Positions 48,201 through 60,480 of a stretch of DNA of 64,000 nt are shown here, in pieces. Position 1 is the first letter of the stretch. The number at the start of each line of letters is the position of its first letter. Below the pieces are notes generated by a model, which ran no database searches, was not told where the DNA came from, and saw only the letters and a list, made by a program, of their open reading frames with translations. A program made the translations under genes and the position numbers. Source of the stretch: Varanus komodoensis (taxonomy: Eukaryota > Chordata > Lepidosauria > Squamata > Varanidae). The stretch is from positions 5,575,651-5,639,650 of the forward strand of contig NW_025336114.1 of NCBI RefSeq assembly GCF_004798865.1, in the 5' to 3' direction.

Positions 48201-49067
48201 AAATAAACTAATCATTAGTATCCATATCACCTGCATGTAAATTCCTGCTAAGCTCAAAGCTTCAATCTTCCTGCCTATGTTACTCAGAATCCCACTTCAT
48301 GCATATGATGGTCCATAAAAGCTTATACCCCGATATTAGAAGTCTTGGTTGTTTTAAACAGGGTTGCAATAAGAATCAACAGAACCATATCTAAGAATGA
48401 CTTTGAACATTGTAAGCAGTATGTAAATGCCAAATGGTGGTGGTGGTGGTTGTTGCTGTTGTTATTATTACTAGTTGAGTTAACTGTTCCTTAAACTGGT
48501 CTGAAATATAAAACATTGTCAGAAAGGTCTTTTACATTATATTTCACATGCATAACTTCCACCCCAGCATGAACTTCATAAAAGAAGGCCAAAGGCTCAT
48601 CTTAGGAACTCCTGCAATGTCAAATGCAGTTGAGAAGACTTTTAAATTAAGAGATGCAGTGAGGCCCTATTCGCAGACAGCTGTCACTAGAGAGCTGTCC
48701 AACACTACGGCCTCCTGAAAGGCAGGATACCACCCTTGAGAAGCAAGATGTGGGGATAGACTTGAAGGGAAATTGCATTCCATACTATGCCAGTTACCTT
48801 CACTTCAGTCTTTATATTTCAAAGGCTTGGTTGTGCCTTCCTGGAAAGTCAGTGGAAAGCAGTGGGAAGATGTCTCCAAGGTATTGGCAGAGACTGGGGG
48901 TAATGAAGGATATGGAGACTAATTTATGTTCACTGGCACATATTGGTGATGGACATGACTTCATACTTTCTTTTATCACTTTTTCCCTCACTTTTTCTGT
49001 CACATGTATTTCCTATTCTTCTTGCATTACAAATTTCCCTGATTTTCCTGATAGGCATCTTTCCTCA

Positions 49068-49185
49068 AACCAGTGCTCTCCAGATGTTTTGGGTTGCAAC
49101 TGCCACAATGACCATTGGGCGTGCTTCCTTGCACTTATGAGAGCTGCAGTCTAATACATCTTGAAGGCACTCACTTGGTGCAGGC
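49068..49185. repeat. Short palindromic repeat, copy 22
   Basis: CAGTGCTCTCCAGATGTTTT on the left, and AGAGCTGCAGTCTAATACAT then CTTGAAGGCACTCACTTGGT on the right. Confidence 0.7.
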
Positions 49186-50444
49186 CGGCCTTATGCATGC
49201 TTCTTCTTCCACCTGCATCCCGGTGCAGGGATACACTTGACCTCAGCCTTGTTTTTTCCTTTATGTATTGATGCATAACCTTGGTTAGTCATTTGGATGT
49301 TTATATCCACACATCTGCTTGGAAAAAGGAAGTAGGGGCTGCAAATTAGGAACCAGGAACTGGAAAGAAGGAACTTGAACATTGTAAGCATTATGTAAAT
49401 ACCATGTGTCTTGTGAGAGAAGGTAAAAAAAGTAAAAAACAAAGCACTTTGAAAATCAGAGTTGTTGCTGGTGTGTTGTTGAGAAAATAACTCCAAGAAA
49501 CCAGTGTTCTTAATCATGTGGAGGGCCTCCACGGGTATCGGATACAGAAGGCATTTCAGGGCAATGCATGTGATGGCAAAGGGAGTTGCGGGGTGGGGGG
49601 TGGGGGTGCTTCTCTTATCACATATTCATTCAACATGGCAAGAAGACCTCCCCAACAGGGCTACTTTAACCATTGTTTGCGCCTCATGATTCAAGTCGGA
49701 CTAGTCTGGATTTTGAACATGACTTTGAATGCCATGCTTAGGATTCTTTCCCTCTTTTTCAAACTAACAGCAGCCACAGAAAACACTCCACCTGCACAGA
49801 AAATTCCTGAATGTTGTTGTATAAGGGATTGATGCAGATCATTTACTCTTCCCGTCAGGATCTCAGATCTGACTGCAGCTGCCAACAACAGTCACCAGAT
49901 AAAAAAAATGATTTCATTGTAAAATTTCTGTGCAGTGTGGGAATCTCTTCTAGTGCTTGTTTATTTTGGTAGTGGTGGTAGGGAGAATTCCTTACTAGAA
50001 ATACATATTTATTAATTATTTTATTTATTACCTAATTTATTGCCTAATAGTTGAACTTGTCTGGGTAGTTCAAAACATATTCATTATAAATATGCTGTCT
50101 CCCATAGTCTTATCAGTTTTGTTTCTTTGTTTTTCTCTTTTGTGAAGGATGGGGGTAGGGCTTCCAACAAAGTTTAGAATCTAATAAGCTTGGTCTGTGT
50201 TTAAAAATAAGGCCCTGGAGCTCAAGGAAACAGAGGAGAATCTCAAAGTATGAAGGTCCAAAAAATGAAGATCCTTAATGAGTGTGTAGGGCTCCCCTAT
50301 TGTGCAGATATTTTGCCCTTTCTATGCTGCCTCCTGCACTGCCTCCTTTTCTTATATCCTGCCTAGCTATAGGTATCCAATTTTCAATAAATTAATAACT
50401 ATCACAATCAGGATAGACTGTGTAAATGGGCACAGTTATGTGGG

Positions 50445-50800
50445 CTTGGTGGGCAGGAAAAAGGCAGAGGGCCTTCTCAGTGGCAATCCACCACTTGTGG
50501 AATGATCTTCCCACACTTACAATCGTTTCAGTGCCAGCTGAAGTCAGGTCTCTGCTGAGGTAATTAAGGGCAGCTTAGGGTTATTGAATGGCTCGATTGG
50601 GCACTCATGTTTGGTACTTTGAACAGGTCTGTGTTAAATAGTTTCTCACTGCTAAACGGTTTTTACATTTCTTAAGCTGTTTTAAATTTGGTATTGCGGA
50701 AAAAATAATGGCTGTTTTATTGCATTATGGCCCTGGTTTAGGCACTGTTGTAAAGTGTCCAAAGAGCTTTGGCTATTGGGCGGTATAGAAAAAAGGGGGT
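50445..50800 (+). mobile_element. L2-like LINE 3' end
   Basis: 'aggcagagggccttctcagtggc', 'ccacttgtggaatgatcttcc' and 'ttctcactgctaaacggtttttac' lead to the terminal line 'ctttggctattgggcggtat' and an ATTT tract. It keeps the AF(S)V...LWNDLP block in degraded form. Confidence 0.7.
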
Positions 50801-50892
50801 AAATATTTATTTATTTATTTGGAGTTTTTATATGCCGTCCCAGTCACATAAGCCTCGGATACTCACATACCATTGCTTTAAAAACAGTGTGG

Positions 50893-51055
50893 GAACCTGT
50901 GTAGTGTAGTGGTTAAGACTGTGGGTCTGGGACTCAAGATATCTGGGTGCTAGTTTTTCACTCAACCAAGGGCCAGTCATGGACCCTTAGCCCAACCTAC
51001 CTCACAAGGTTGTTGTTGTGAGGATAAGATTTAGAGGAAGAGAAGAAATACATAA
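50893..51055 (+). mobile_element. tRNA-derived SINE, Sauria-like
   Basis: The head GTGTAGTGTAGTGGTTAAGA has a clear A-box, then 'gggactcaagatatctgggtgctag' and 'aacctacctcacaaggttg'. The tail is GTTGTGAGGATAAGATTTAG then AGGAAGAGAAGAAAT. Confidence 0.85.
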
Positions 51056-51599
51056 CATTATCCCATCTTTCTTCTTTTCAATAATAACACAAAGGTGCAA
51101 TGGCTCAGGCTCCCTTAACGGAAGTGCTTGTCAGGATATTTTATCATTGACGGCATTCACCTCTGCTGTAAGAAATACTGGGTTACTTGCAATGCTAGTG
51201 GGAATAATAATTTAAAAAACTCTTCCACATTCAGGCACCCAGAGACTGCCAGCACTTCTTTGGACTTTCCTCGTCAGAGGACCGAACGGCACGTATGTGG
51301 GTAGCAATTGCAGGACCGACTTCTTAGACATAAAATGCGGGTGTGCGGGGGTCAATTCGGATCATGACCCAGCTGTGTGCCCGGGCCAACTTTAACCCCT
51401 TGCAGCCCCTCTTCGGTCTCTATTCGAATCATTCCCTCCGCCTGCTACCTGCACTGAGAAGAAAAATACTCCAAACTCAGTGGAGCAAAAGGCGGTCCCA
51501 GCGCCTTAACTACCCTTCCCTAATTCGGGTGGGTAAGGAAAGTAAGCAAGAAACTCCGATCCGGCGTTGCTGTGCAAAACTAGGAGGAGCAGCTCAATC

Positions 51600-51738
51600 G
51601 TGTGGCAGCTCCCCTCGGAAGGAGCGGCCTCCCGCCCTGCTTCTTTCTTTCCTCACAACGTCAGCCTGACTCCAAAGCTGGGAGATCCGAGCTCGCGTAG
51701 GGAGCAACGGCTGCTGCGCGGGCTCCAGGCAAGCACAG
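51600..51738 (+). other. Candidate noncoding first exon with CAG/GTGAGC donor
   Basis: A splice donor with a near-perfect consensus (CACAGGTGAGC) ends this GC-rich segment. The left limit is a guess because the transcription start cannot be read from the sequence. No downstream acceptor or coding exon that would pair with it was recognised. Confidence 0.3.
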
Positions 51739-51809
51739 GTGAGCCTGAATGGCTGGCGCGCCGATCCACACGACCGCGGTCCGGGTATTCTACGAGGCAC
51801 AGGATTTAA

Positions 51810-51836
51810 CCCCTCCCCTCCCCTCCCCTCCCCTCT
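51810..51836. repeat. (CCCCT)n tandem repeat
   Basis: Five CCCCT units inside the CpG island. The complementary strand is G-rich with runs of four G and could form a quadruplex. Confidence 0.9.
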
Positions 51837-52109
51837 CCCCCCACCGCCGTCTTCCTTAGAGAGCTGCAAAGGAGGGAGCGCTCTACGCGCCAAAGCCACG
51901 TGGCTCTGTAGGGACGGGAAGCAGGCCGTCATTTGTTAAGAATGAGCCACCGTCAATTGCACGGTGGCTTTGAGGCAGCGGGAGAACCCTTCCCTGTTTT
52001 TCAGATGAGGAGAGCGAGAGTAGGCTCATGTACCTGTAGTAGGACTCTGTGGGCGGGGGCGGGCGTCCCATTCCCTTCGCCACCTCCCAGGAGCAAAGTG
52101 GCTGTGCGC

Positions 52110-52169
52110 ATGGCGGCAGCAGCAGTTGCAGCGAGCAGCCTGGCAAGCCCAGCGCCGGTGGGATGGTGA
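52110..52169 (+). CDS. Short alanine-rich open frame in CpG island, doubtful
   Basis: ATG at 52110 opens a 19-codon frame reading MAAAAVAASSLASPAPVGW and stopping at 52167. Alanine-rich starts of this kind are common in genuine first exons of several importin and chromatin genes, so it might be a coding start if spliced before the stop; the GATG/GTGAAT at 52165 is only a weak donor. It may equally be chance in GC-rich DNA. Confidence 0.15.
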   Translation: MAAAAVAASSLASPAPVGW

Positions 52170-52294
52170 ATCTGCTCTGGGTTTCAGTCTGAACGCTAAA
52201 GACTCTATCTAGGTGCTGGACCGGCAGAGTTGCGTTCAGTACCATGGACAGATCCTTACGCGGTCGAACAAAAGCCAGCGTGGACACACAACTA

Positions 52295-52335
52295 CACTGA
52301 CGTTGTGAGGATAAGATTTAGAGGAGGAGGCAAAG
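52295..52335 (+). mobile_element. SINE tail fragment, Sauria-like
   Basis: GTTGTGAGGATAAGATTTAG then AGGAGGAGG repeats the SINE tail found at 51014-51040 almost exactly, though only about 30 bp are left. Confidence 0.6.
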
Positions 52336-52654
52336 TAGGTGAAGGTAACTTGGGTTCCAAGTCAAAAGGAAATGAACAGGGCCTCTCCCTCACCAAGAAG
52401 ATTGGTTGTAAAATTGCATTTTGCCAATGAGCAGCACTGGATACCATCTGGTATCATCTGGGGCCCTGGATGGATGGAGGGGCATGATCACAGAGAGCAG
52501 TGACTCAGCACCCAAATTTGAGAAGGTTTACAAGGGATGCACTGTTGTGAGGGCCATCATAGTGCATGATTGTGGGTGTGAAGGCTATACTGCAAGATGG
52601 ATCCAGTCTTGTGGTGAGATGACAGGTGATGGGGTAGTCATACAATTCTAAACT

Positions 52655-52855
52655 TGACCTGTAAAAACAGTTGTATTTATTACATCTTTAAGCATCACCT
52701 AAAAGTATCTCAAAGAAGATTAGAGCCTGCACATTTAAAATACAAAAGTTCCAGTTAAAACATCTTAAAACAGAAAATATGAAACACATTAGTTAAAACA
52801 CTTAAAATGAAATAGAAAATTACCACCACTACCCATGAAAACATTTTAAATCAGA
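52655..52855 (-). mobile_element. LINE-like tail, antisense
   Basis: 'gtatttattacatctttaagc' followed by an AAAACA/TTAAAA-rich stretch ('agttaaaacatcttaaaaca') resembles the reverse of a reptile LINE 3' end. The family is not clear. Confidence 0.4.
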
Positions 52856-54309
52856 CAAACAAACTGGGCAGTGGGCTTAGCTGGGATACTTTTCCTTCTG
52901 GCTAGGCTACCCACAAGGGAATCTGACTTGTTCCCCTTCCTCTGGGTGAATGGCCAGCCACCGCACCTGGTCACTTTTTCTATCTCAAAGGAAATCAGCA
53001 CAAGGAGCAGGATGGGCCCATGGTGCATGGTTGGGAACCCTCTTTACTACAGTGCTTCAGCTTGGCCATCACTGTTGTTTCATTAACAGAATGAATGCTC
53101 CTGTTGCTAACCAGCTGGAGAGCTTCTGGGACTATCAAGCAAAAGGCAGGGTGCAGCTATTCCGCCCTTTCCTCCTTAGCATAAAAAATGGTGGGAAAAC
53201 AAGGGAGGGCTGTGCTTGGCAGGTGGTATTGTTTGGATACTCCCCTGGAAAATGTTATGAGTGAGGCAGGTAGAAGGAACAATAGAAGGCTTCTCTGGAA
53301 GTGCCCTCAGTCTCTGTTCCTTGGTCTTGAGCAGCAGACCCACCAGTTACTATAGGTGTCCTTCCCAGTTTCACTTTTACAACTTCTGTTTAGGGTTAGT
53401 GTTGAGGGTCAGCAAGGCCAGGCACCCACTAAGGTCCATGCCCTGCCTAAAGACTCAGAGATATGGTGTGGGAAAGGCTTTTCTATCTCATTGTTGCTGC
53501 CTGTTTGGTTGCACACCCTTTGAGCCAGAGGAATAAGGAAGTAACTGGTGACAAGGAAGAACTGGAGTGGCTGTTGCTTACATACTCATCACCTTTCTCA
53601 GCTGTAGGCAGTTAGGCAGTGAGCAGCAATGGCAGCAAGCATCTTGGATGGACTTTACAAGAAGAATGATGACAAGCTTATTAAGGCTCAGCAAGTAGCA
53701 CAGTAAACTTTCTCAGTGTCCCAAAGCCATGCCAGGCCTTATTCTCAGCTTGTTAGGAAGAGCACCAAAGATAATTGCCTTGAATCTGCCTTCTCCAGTA
53801 ATTCTGTAGAAAAGAGCTGCTTTTGTTGCAAGTATGAAATGATTTGCCATACTAAAGCAGCTTTGCCCCCACCATTTCCTAGGGTGAAGAGGTTAGAAGC
53901 GTTGTGCATACTGATAGAATCTGTAATAGCAAGAGGTGCCGACTTTAATTCTCAGCCTTAGTGCAGAATTGACACATTGCTTGGCCAGACAACTTTGGAC
54001 ACCCTTCTGGCATACCCTAGCTTATTCAGAGAACCAAAATAGGGATAGGTAAGGGAGTGGAAGCTGTATTTCACTTGTTTATATTCCACATTTAATCTTT
54101 GTATTCAATAAATAGTATATCATCTTTGACACAGGGGTTGTGTTTCTTCTGAAGTGTCCTTGAACCTGAACTGGACCAGGCCTCTGGGGTTACAGCAGTC
54201 AGTGTGGAGGGGGCTGCACATACTGAGGGTGTCAGAAGATCTGCCTGAGCTAGAGCTTGTATAAGAGAAATGTACCTGAGAGGGAGGAAAAGGGGAACTA
54301 CAGTGACAA

Positions 54310-54385
54310 TGCTGGTTGGCAGATGAGGGTTATCATATTCCAGCAAATCTGAGGAGCACCAGGTAGGTGAAAACCAACCTACAAT
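54310..54385. repeat. Short palindromic repeat, copy 23 (right half)
   Basis: GGGTTATCATATTCCAGCAA, then ATCTGAGGAGCACCAGGTAG and GTGAAAACC. The left arm is missing. Confidence 0.5.
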
Positions 54386-54512
54386 GTTGCTTAGATTGTG
54401 CCTCACTTGTATCAAGGTTCAGTTGCTGTTTTAAATTCAGTCTGCTGCCCACACCTTTAATTCATGGTTCCTTGCATCTCTTCTGCTCTTTAACTGTCAG
54501 TTACCCCTATTT

Positions 54513-54644
54513 AGGGTGCAATCCTGTGCATATTTAAACAGAAAAATCCCTAGAAATCTGTCTTCCCCAGCCAGCCATGGTGGGTGGGTAACATTGGACA
54601 TTGGAGGACATGTTTCTATTTAAACATGAATAGGATTGCACCCT
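54513..54644. mobile_element. Short inverted-repeat element (GGTGCAATCCTA ends), best copy
   Basis: The left end AGGGTGCAATCCTGTGCATA and the right end (as complement) AGGGTGCAATCCTATTCATG pair over more than 30 bp with few mismatches, and the arms carry on through TTTAAACAGAAA. The core holds 'cagccagccatggtgggtgg'. At 132 bp it is the most complete copy in the window. Confidence 0.8.
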
Positions 54645-56017
54645 TAATTTCCCATTTACCTCTAACAGTTAAGTGAGATGGGGACTTTGAAAGTGTAATC
54701 TAGATAAATACAAAGCCAACTTTAGTCAAGAGGGGTTAAGTGTGTAATGGGATCACTGAGAAGAGTGGCTAAGGTTGGCTAAGAGGATAGCAGCCTTCTG
54801 CTTGTTAAGAGTACTTGGATTTGTTTACTGATTTGTGGTAACTTTGCCAAGACTTGCCTGTTCCCATTTCCTTTCTCCTTCCCTTTAATAGGCCCAACTC
54901 AGAGCTCAGAGGCAGTGTGAGTCTGCATGGATACCCTGTGGTAGTTGCTGTGCAGATGGATTTGGATAACATTGAGCTGAATCACAGTGTAGGGATTAGA
55001 AAGGATCTGATGCTAAGAAGGATGAAAACGGTACTTACACTGACACCATTGAGAGGTGGTGACACCAGGGCACAAGCCCAGGGCACATATACGCATTTGC
55101 TCCCTTGTATATAATAGGGTTTCACAGGATTAATACAGAGCTAACCCCTGAGAAATGGTCCTGATATTTCTGCCTTTCAACCTCTTCCCTATAGTTATGC
55201 CATTTTATCCTTGTGGCCTTTAATCACCAAGGAAATGTGTGATTAGTGGATTGAATAAATAATGCAAAATGCATAAATGTGCATATCACCAACTATTTTG
55301 TATAATTGCTTGCTGTTTGGTTTAAAAAATAATCAAGCCTTTTAAATTGATTTTGGTAAGGGCAATAAAGACAGAGCCATGAATGATAATTCAGCCATAG
55401 CCGCTACTTCTCTTATGTCAGTGAGATAGACAGACATGAGTTGTGCAGACCGCAAAGGTTTTGCCCAGAGATCACCTAACACAGGAGTGCACAACATATG
55501 GCCCCAGCTGCCCCCTTATTGCAATATATATAAACACAGAAAAGGGATGGCATTTTAACTCCTTGTTGCCCACTAGAGAGAAGCTGATTTTGACCCTTTC
55601 AATTCTCCATAGCCACTGTTTATGCCATTTTTTTGTTTTTGTTTTGGCTTGTGAGCTGCAGTGAAACTACCCTCTAGTTTTCTCAGGTTGCCCACCCTGG
55701 ACCTTACTTCTGTCCATTCTTCTGGTATAGCCAACCCCCAGCGTTTCTCTACAAATATTTCAAAATTCTTATTTCTTGGTATACCTCAGAACTTCTAGTC
55801 CGATATGAAGAATCTTTGTATGTAGTAGCAGACAGAGCAGAATTTTCAGGCTTAGTCACTGAGTATCTTTAGTCAAGGGTTAGGGTTAGAAGGCATGGTC
55901 ACACTGCATGTGTGTGCATGTATGTGTGTGCGCACATCTATCTACGTGTAGATTAAGCAGTTGCCAATTTGAAAAGCTTTGTCAACATAGGAAATTTGTT
56001 CTGAAGTCTCTTCTTGC

Positions 56018-56034
56018 GGGGGGGGGGGGGGGGG
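56018..56034. repeat. Poly(G) run
   Basis: Seventeen G in a row. The length may be uncertain in the assembly. Confidence 0.9.
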
Positions 56035-57039
56035 TCAACTGTCTGGCTGCTCTTTCCAGACAATATTGAGAAGAGGCATACCCTCTCACCTAGGACTAAC
56101 TGCAACGCATTCCTGGAACTGTAAACCATTTTTCTGGGGTAGCTCTGTTCTTACCACTTTTCCCCGCCCTCTCCACAATTTTTTGCTCCATAAATTGGAA
56201 CTTTTTCATGATCCCTTGTGTTAATACGGATGGAGCTGTTACTGGGACCCAAAATGGAATTCTGACTGAATCCCATAAAAAGTATATCATCCTTTCATGC
56301 ATTTTTGTTATATTTGAACATTCCACTCTGATTATTCTTCTCTTTGCTCAGGGAGCATTGCCTAATATCAGTTTCGGGGCCTGTTTGGAAGCCTTCACTG
56401 TGGGTGTGTTGCCAAGCAACAGGCTTGTTTCCTGCCTCATTGTGTGAAGCTCACCAAAACAACATTCTATCCTTTCACACATTCAGCATCCAGACCTCAT
56501 TTAAGAAATAAAGCAGATGGATTTTTCTTTAGAAAGGAGGTGTGCTTTGCACATTTAGTTCACTTGGACTCTGATAGGCCCTCTTTGCAACTTTACCTTT
56601 TAATATAAACACTTTGACAACCTCTATAGAAGATCTTCACAGAAGATTCTGAAGCCACATTTGATCAACTATAATGACACCACCTTTAATTTTAAGCTTG
56701 AACACCGCAGGGACTACAGCTTTTTGTTTGTTCTCATGGAGCCCTGAAGAGTCACCTTCTTGGGAGTTCTTTCTTCCATTGAAATGCATTTGATCATTGC
56801 CCAAGCATCCTACTGCTTGCATGCTACTTCTTCCTGCCCTTACTTTTTTTCTTTCAGCTTCACCCCAGTAGTCTGTAAGTCGGAGCTGTTTGAAGGATAG
56901 TCACAGTAGATCCCTGAAGTGTTTGTACTCAGGCTGGATACTACAAAGGGGGTCATCATCTGACAAAAACTCTAGAAAATGCGTACATTGGACATCAGAA
57001 AAAGGAAGGGCTGTAGGATATGCTGGAGCTATTGAAAGA

Positions 57040-57570
57040 ACTGCTTTGGCTGCAAGTTTGTTCCTTGATGCTGATTTTGGCCTTTAAAGCCCTGAACTGC
57101 ATGGGATTGAAGTATATGTGAAGTATCTCTGCAAGCATCTGAAGTCTTTCTGAGGTTAGGCAGGTAGCTACCAAAGAGTGGGTCTTCTCCCTCCTGTCCA
57201 AATTATGGAATCTCCTCCCTAGTCATACATGCCTGGTAATTTCATTTTTGTCTTTTGGGTACCACACAAAGTCCATCTTATTCTCTTGGACTTTTAATGC
57301 AGTTTGATTTATTTGTTTTTTTTAATAGTATTTGTTCCACCTTTTTTGTGTCTTGTTTCGACTGCAGCTGGTCTATTTTTGTACCACTCGCTGTCTTTTT
57401 TTTTTTATCTTGGTGCTTTATTATTTATCTTCAGCCTCCTAGAAATATTTGTCAAATGGAAGGATATTTTATTTATTGGTTTATATTAATATTTATAGGC
57501 TGCTTTCCCACCTACAGGCTTTCAGATGGGTTCTCTGGTGTCTCTTTTTAGATTATAAGCTCCTTGGGAC
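57040..57570 (+). mobile_element. L2-like LINE 3' end, degraded
   Basis: 'ggcctttaaagccctgaactgc' and 'gtgggtcttctccctcctgtcc' then AAATTATGGAATCTCCTCCC (the LWNLLP block) are followed by a T-rich tail. The end is 'agattataagctccttggga' then CAGGGA, a typical LINE terminus. Confidence 0.65.
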
Positions 57571-58769
57571 AGGGAGATATGAAACAGATTCTTTATAAAG
57601 CTCCAGATTCCTAGATAATACCATCATTATCAAAACACAAGGATAATCCTTTAAATAAACTCTTATAAGCCAGGAAAAAACCTTTAGTTCCAAAGTCTTG
57701 ATGCAATAAGAAGTCGTAACGAAACACTGAAGAGCCTGTCATGTGAGGGTCCTGTGAACCCCCAGAGAGAGGTGCCCTCCCCCCAAACTTAGTGCCCACA
57801 CTGAAAAGGCCTTTTGCAGCCTCACCACTAGCTGCTCTTCTGTTAGTGATGTGACAGAAATAACAGCCTTTGAAGAAGATCTACGGAGACAGGTGCGTTC
57901 ATGTGAGAAAGGGCAGTCTCTTGGGTGCTCTGAGCCCAAACTAGGACTTTAAAAACCAATCTAAACCCTACATCCTAAATAATAAGTAAATGCAACTTAG
58001 GAAGGCATTTGGTGTTTGGGCATGAATGAATAGAAGTTATCTCAGAAGTTAGGTTACAGTTATCTCAGGTTAATGAACTAGGGTAAATGATTATTGTAAC
58101 GAGTATTACAAGTTTAAGAAATGCTCTTGTAAGTTAAGCCCAACTGGTGAATAGTCACCCCACTTTCATATTCATTCTGCAAATGTCTTTGTTTGAGCTG
58201 ATTTCTTTCTAGAGATGTTCTTTCCATATATGAGGTGAATAAAGAAGTCTCAGCCATTTTCTGTTTCTCATGCACATATGAAAGGTTTGCCTGTACTAAT
58301 TTCTCACTGAAGTATGCCATGGGTATGAGATTTGTGTCAGTCATGATCTCATGAGATCGAGGGCCCAGAATTACAGTGCACATGATCAGCAGTTGACTAC
58401 TGCTGTAATGGTGCACCACAGACATATTCAAAGACTGTCCATGCTCTCTGTCCAAATTTGTATGGTTCCCAAAGCTGCCTTCCTGTCAACATTTGCAGAG
58501 AAGATGCTATTCTCTTGCTCAGTCAAGCATAGTGTAGCAGGAATGTAAGAAGCACTTCACATTTGTTCTCCTCTTCATTCTTTAGGAAGCAGAGATGCTG
58601 ATGACAAAGGCACTGGGGGACATGCATCCCTGGGAGAAGCTATAACTCTTGGAAGAGCACATGTTTTAAATGTACACTTTGTCCCTAGCATCTCCAGGTT
58701 AATATCAGCACTGAAAAAACACCCTTTGGAGAGCTGCTTCCAGTTAAAACATTTGAAAATGTTACTCTG

Positions 58770-58930
58770 CAAGGAAGTGGTGGATAGTCTTTCTCTGAGA
58801 GTATTTAAGCAGCATCTGGACAGTCACTTGTCAAAGACGCTGGAGATGCATGCTGTGTTGTAGATCCTGTATTGTGCTTGGACTATATAACCTCTAACTT
58901 CCTTCCAACTGGAATAGCATCAATACTTCA
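58770..58930 (+). mobile_element. CR1-like LINE 3' end, sense
   Basis: 'ggaagtggtggatagtctttc', TCTGAGAGTATTTAAGCAGC and 'atctggacagtcacttgtc' translate as VVDSLSLRVFKQHLDSHL, the end of a CR1 protein (VVDAPSLEVFKARLD). The noncoding tail follows with 'cttccttccaactgga'. It is the only plus-strand CR1 piece seen. Confidence 0.8.
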
Positions 58931-60344
58931 CTAAATGGACCACTAGACTGACTTGGGATGGAGCACCACCATCATAGGTTCATATGTTAAATTCAATGTC
59001 TTGTGTTTTATGTCTGCTCTCTGCATAATGAATTTAATCTCCCCTTCTAAAGCTGGTTCTTCCTCCAACTGCCCATCTGCCCCTAGGTGTGTATGCCTCC
59101 ACATGTGATGAGACAGGGCAAGGATGTGACTTTCCAGTTGTTGATTTCCAGTTTGCCTGAACTTTGACCTTTGGCCATGGTTGAGGTTGATAGGTGGAGT
59201 CCAACAAAATCTAGGAGGGTAGAGGTTTCCCATCCAAGGTGATGCCAATGGAAGGTCACGGCATAATAAGGCAGCTGTCCTATGCACACTTCCCTGGACA
59301 TAATAGGTTTTCTGAGTTATACATGCAGAAGATTGGGGTCCTGTTAACCTTGAGGGGATCTCATAGGACTCTGTCTTTTCTTCAGGGATGTAGTACTTTC
59401 AGGATGAAGTACAGAATAGATGACTACAGAAATGGGTCTGACTCTTTAGGTTTATAACTGTGTACTCCATAGAATGTCTGAGAGAGCCACGTGGGTACTA
59501 AGTCAGCCCCACCCCCAAGCTGTTTCACAATAGCCATTGCTGATCTGTTGCCATGCTTCTTGGTAATGTTTGGGCACTGGGGTGTTGCTTAAAAGGGTGA
59601 AGAAACAGCAAGGAGTCAGCAGGTTTTTAACTTGGTGGTGAAAGTTGCTGTGTTCAGTGGGAAAATTGTTCTGCTCCAGATGCATCTTTCTCTATTGATT
59701 ACCTCCATGCTTATAGAACAAGTTTTACGTTGGTTGCATAACAACAACTCAGTCTTGGTTATTCATTCTTGTGGTGTGAGCAGGCCTAGTGACGTAGGAA
59801 AGGGATGGTGGCAAGGGACAGAAAGACCGCTTTGCACACATGGCTTGCATTCAGCAAGTCCAGGCCAGGCCAGATTCTCCTCTGGTTGCACCAGGGAATT
59901 TGGATCAGCAGTCATGGCTTTACTCCAGTCTGTTTGTGCTTTATCCAAGATCTGGATCAGAGCTGGACTTGGTCTCCTGCCAATATTTGGCCTCTTGGCC
60001 TGAATGTGAAGCTAATATTAATGTGCTGGGGGCTGAAAGGAAAAGCAGAGCCTTGACACATAATTTCTCTTCCGTATGTGTGTGGTTTCCATAAATACTG
60101 TTTGTTTGTTCCTACCCCCAGAGAGTTATTTTTTAGAAATTATTTCTTGCCAGGCTGAAATCCTGGAAAAGTAAGGAGGCTTGCTTGGAATTAGGGTCCC
60201 TCCCAAGACTACTGCTCCCTGCCAGAGTTCCTTTTTTATGGTCCTCCTAAAACTGACTTGCCAGGAGTGGTTAACAAAAGAGTTCCTGCTACTTCCATGC
60301 TTTTGCATGGAGCAGACTTGGACCAAGTACTTTCTTTACACACA

Positions 60345-60480
60345 AGTTTGTGAGCTAATGCAGTGAATAGAGTGTTAGGTTTGGAGGTACATGAGACTCA
60401 AGTAAAAAGCCTCACTTAACTGGGTGACCTTGGCCAAATCACTCTCAGACTAACTTGCATCAGGGATGTCTTAGGTAGAA
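60345..60480 (+). mobile_element. SINE, Sauria-like, worn
   Basis: 'gcagtgaatagagtgttagg' (A-box region), 'acatgagactcaagtaaaaag' and 'aactgggtgaccttggccaa' then ATCACTCTCAGACTAACTTG match head and body. Confidence 0.6.

Larger units (their letters stand above)
25331..51235. other. Long gene-free stretch between CpG islands
   Basis: Across 26 kb I recognise no exon on either strand. It is CpG-poor and made of old repeats with unrecognised sequence between them. Larger unassigned segments include 28390-30090, 30530-32140, 36300-38300, 42030-43250, 44700-46090 and 46400-48050. It could be the first intron of a gene started at the 12.3-14 kb island, but nothing proves that. Confidence 0.55.
51236..52275 (+). 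promoter_or_regulatory. CpG island; probable promoter of an unidentified transcript
   Basis: One kb of CpG-dense sequence in CpG-poor flanks. It includes a CCCCT tract, a strong plus-strand donor CACAG/GTGAGC at 51738/51739 and a short open frame from the ATG at 52110. No known coding exon is evident. The direction is inferred from the donor; a weaker minus-strand donor-like CAG/GTACAT lies at about 52030. Confidence 0.6.

Noticed and set aside
52110-52169. MAAAAVAASSLASPAPVGW as the start of an importin-9-like protein
   Set aside because: Only an Ala-rich start is shared and the frame stops after 19 codons with just a weak donor, so the gene name is not supported.
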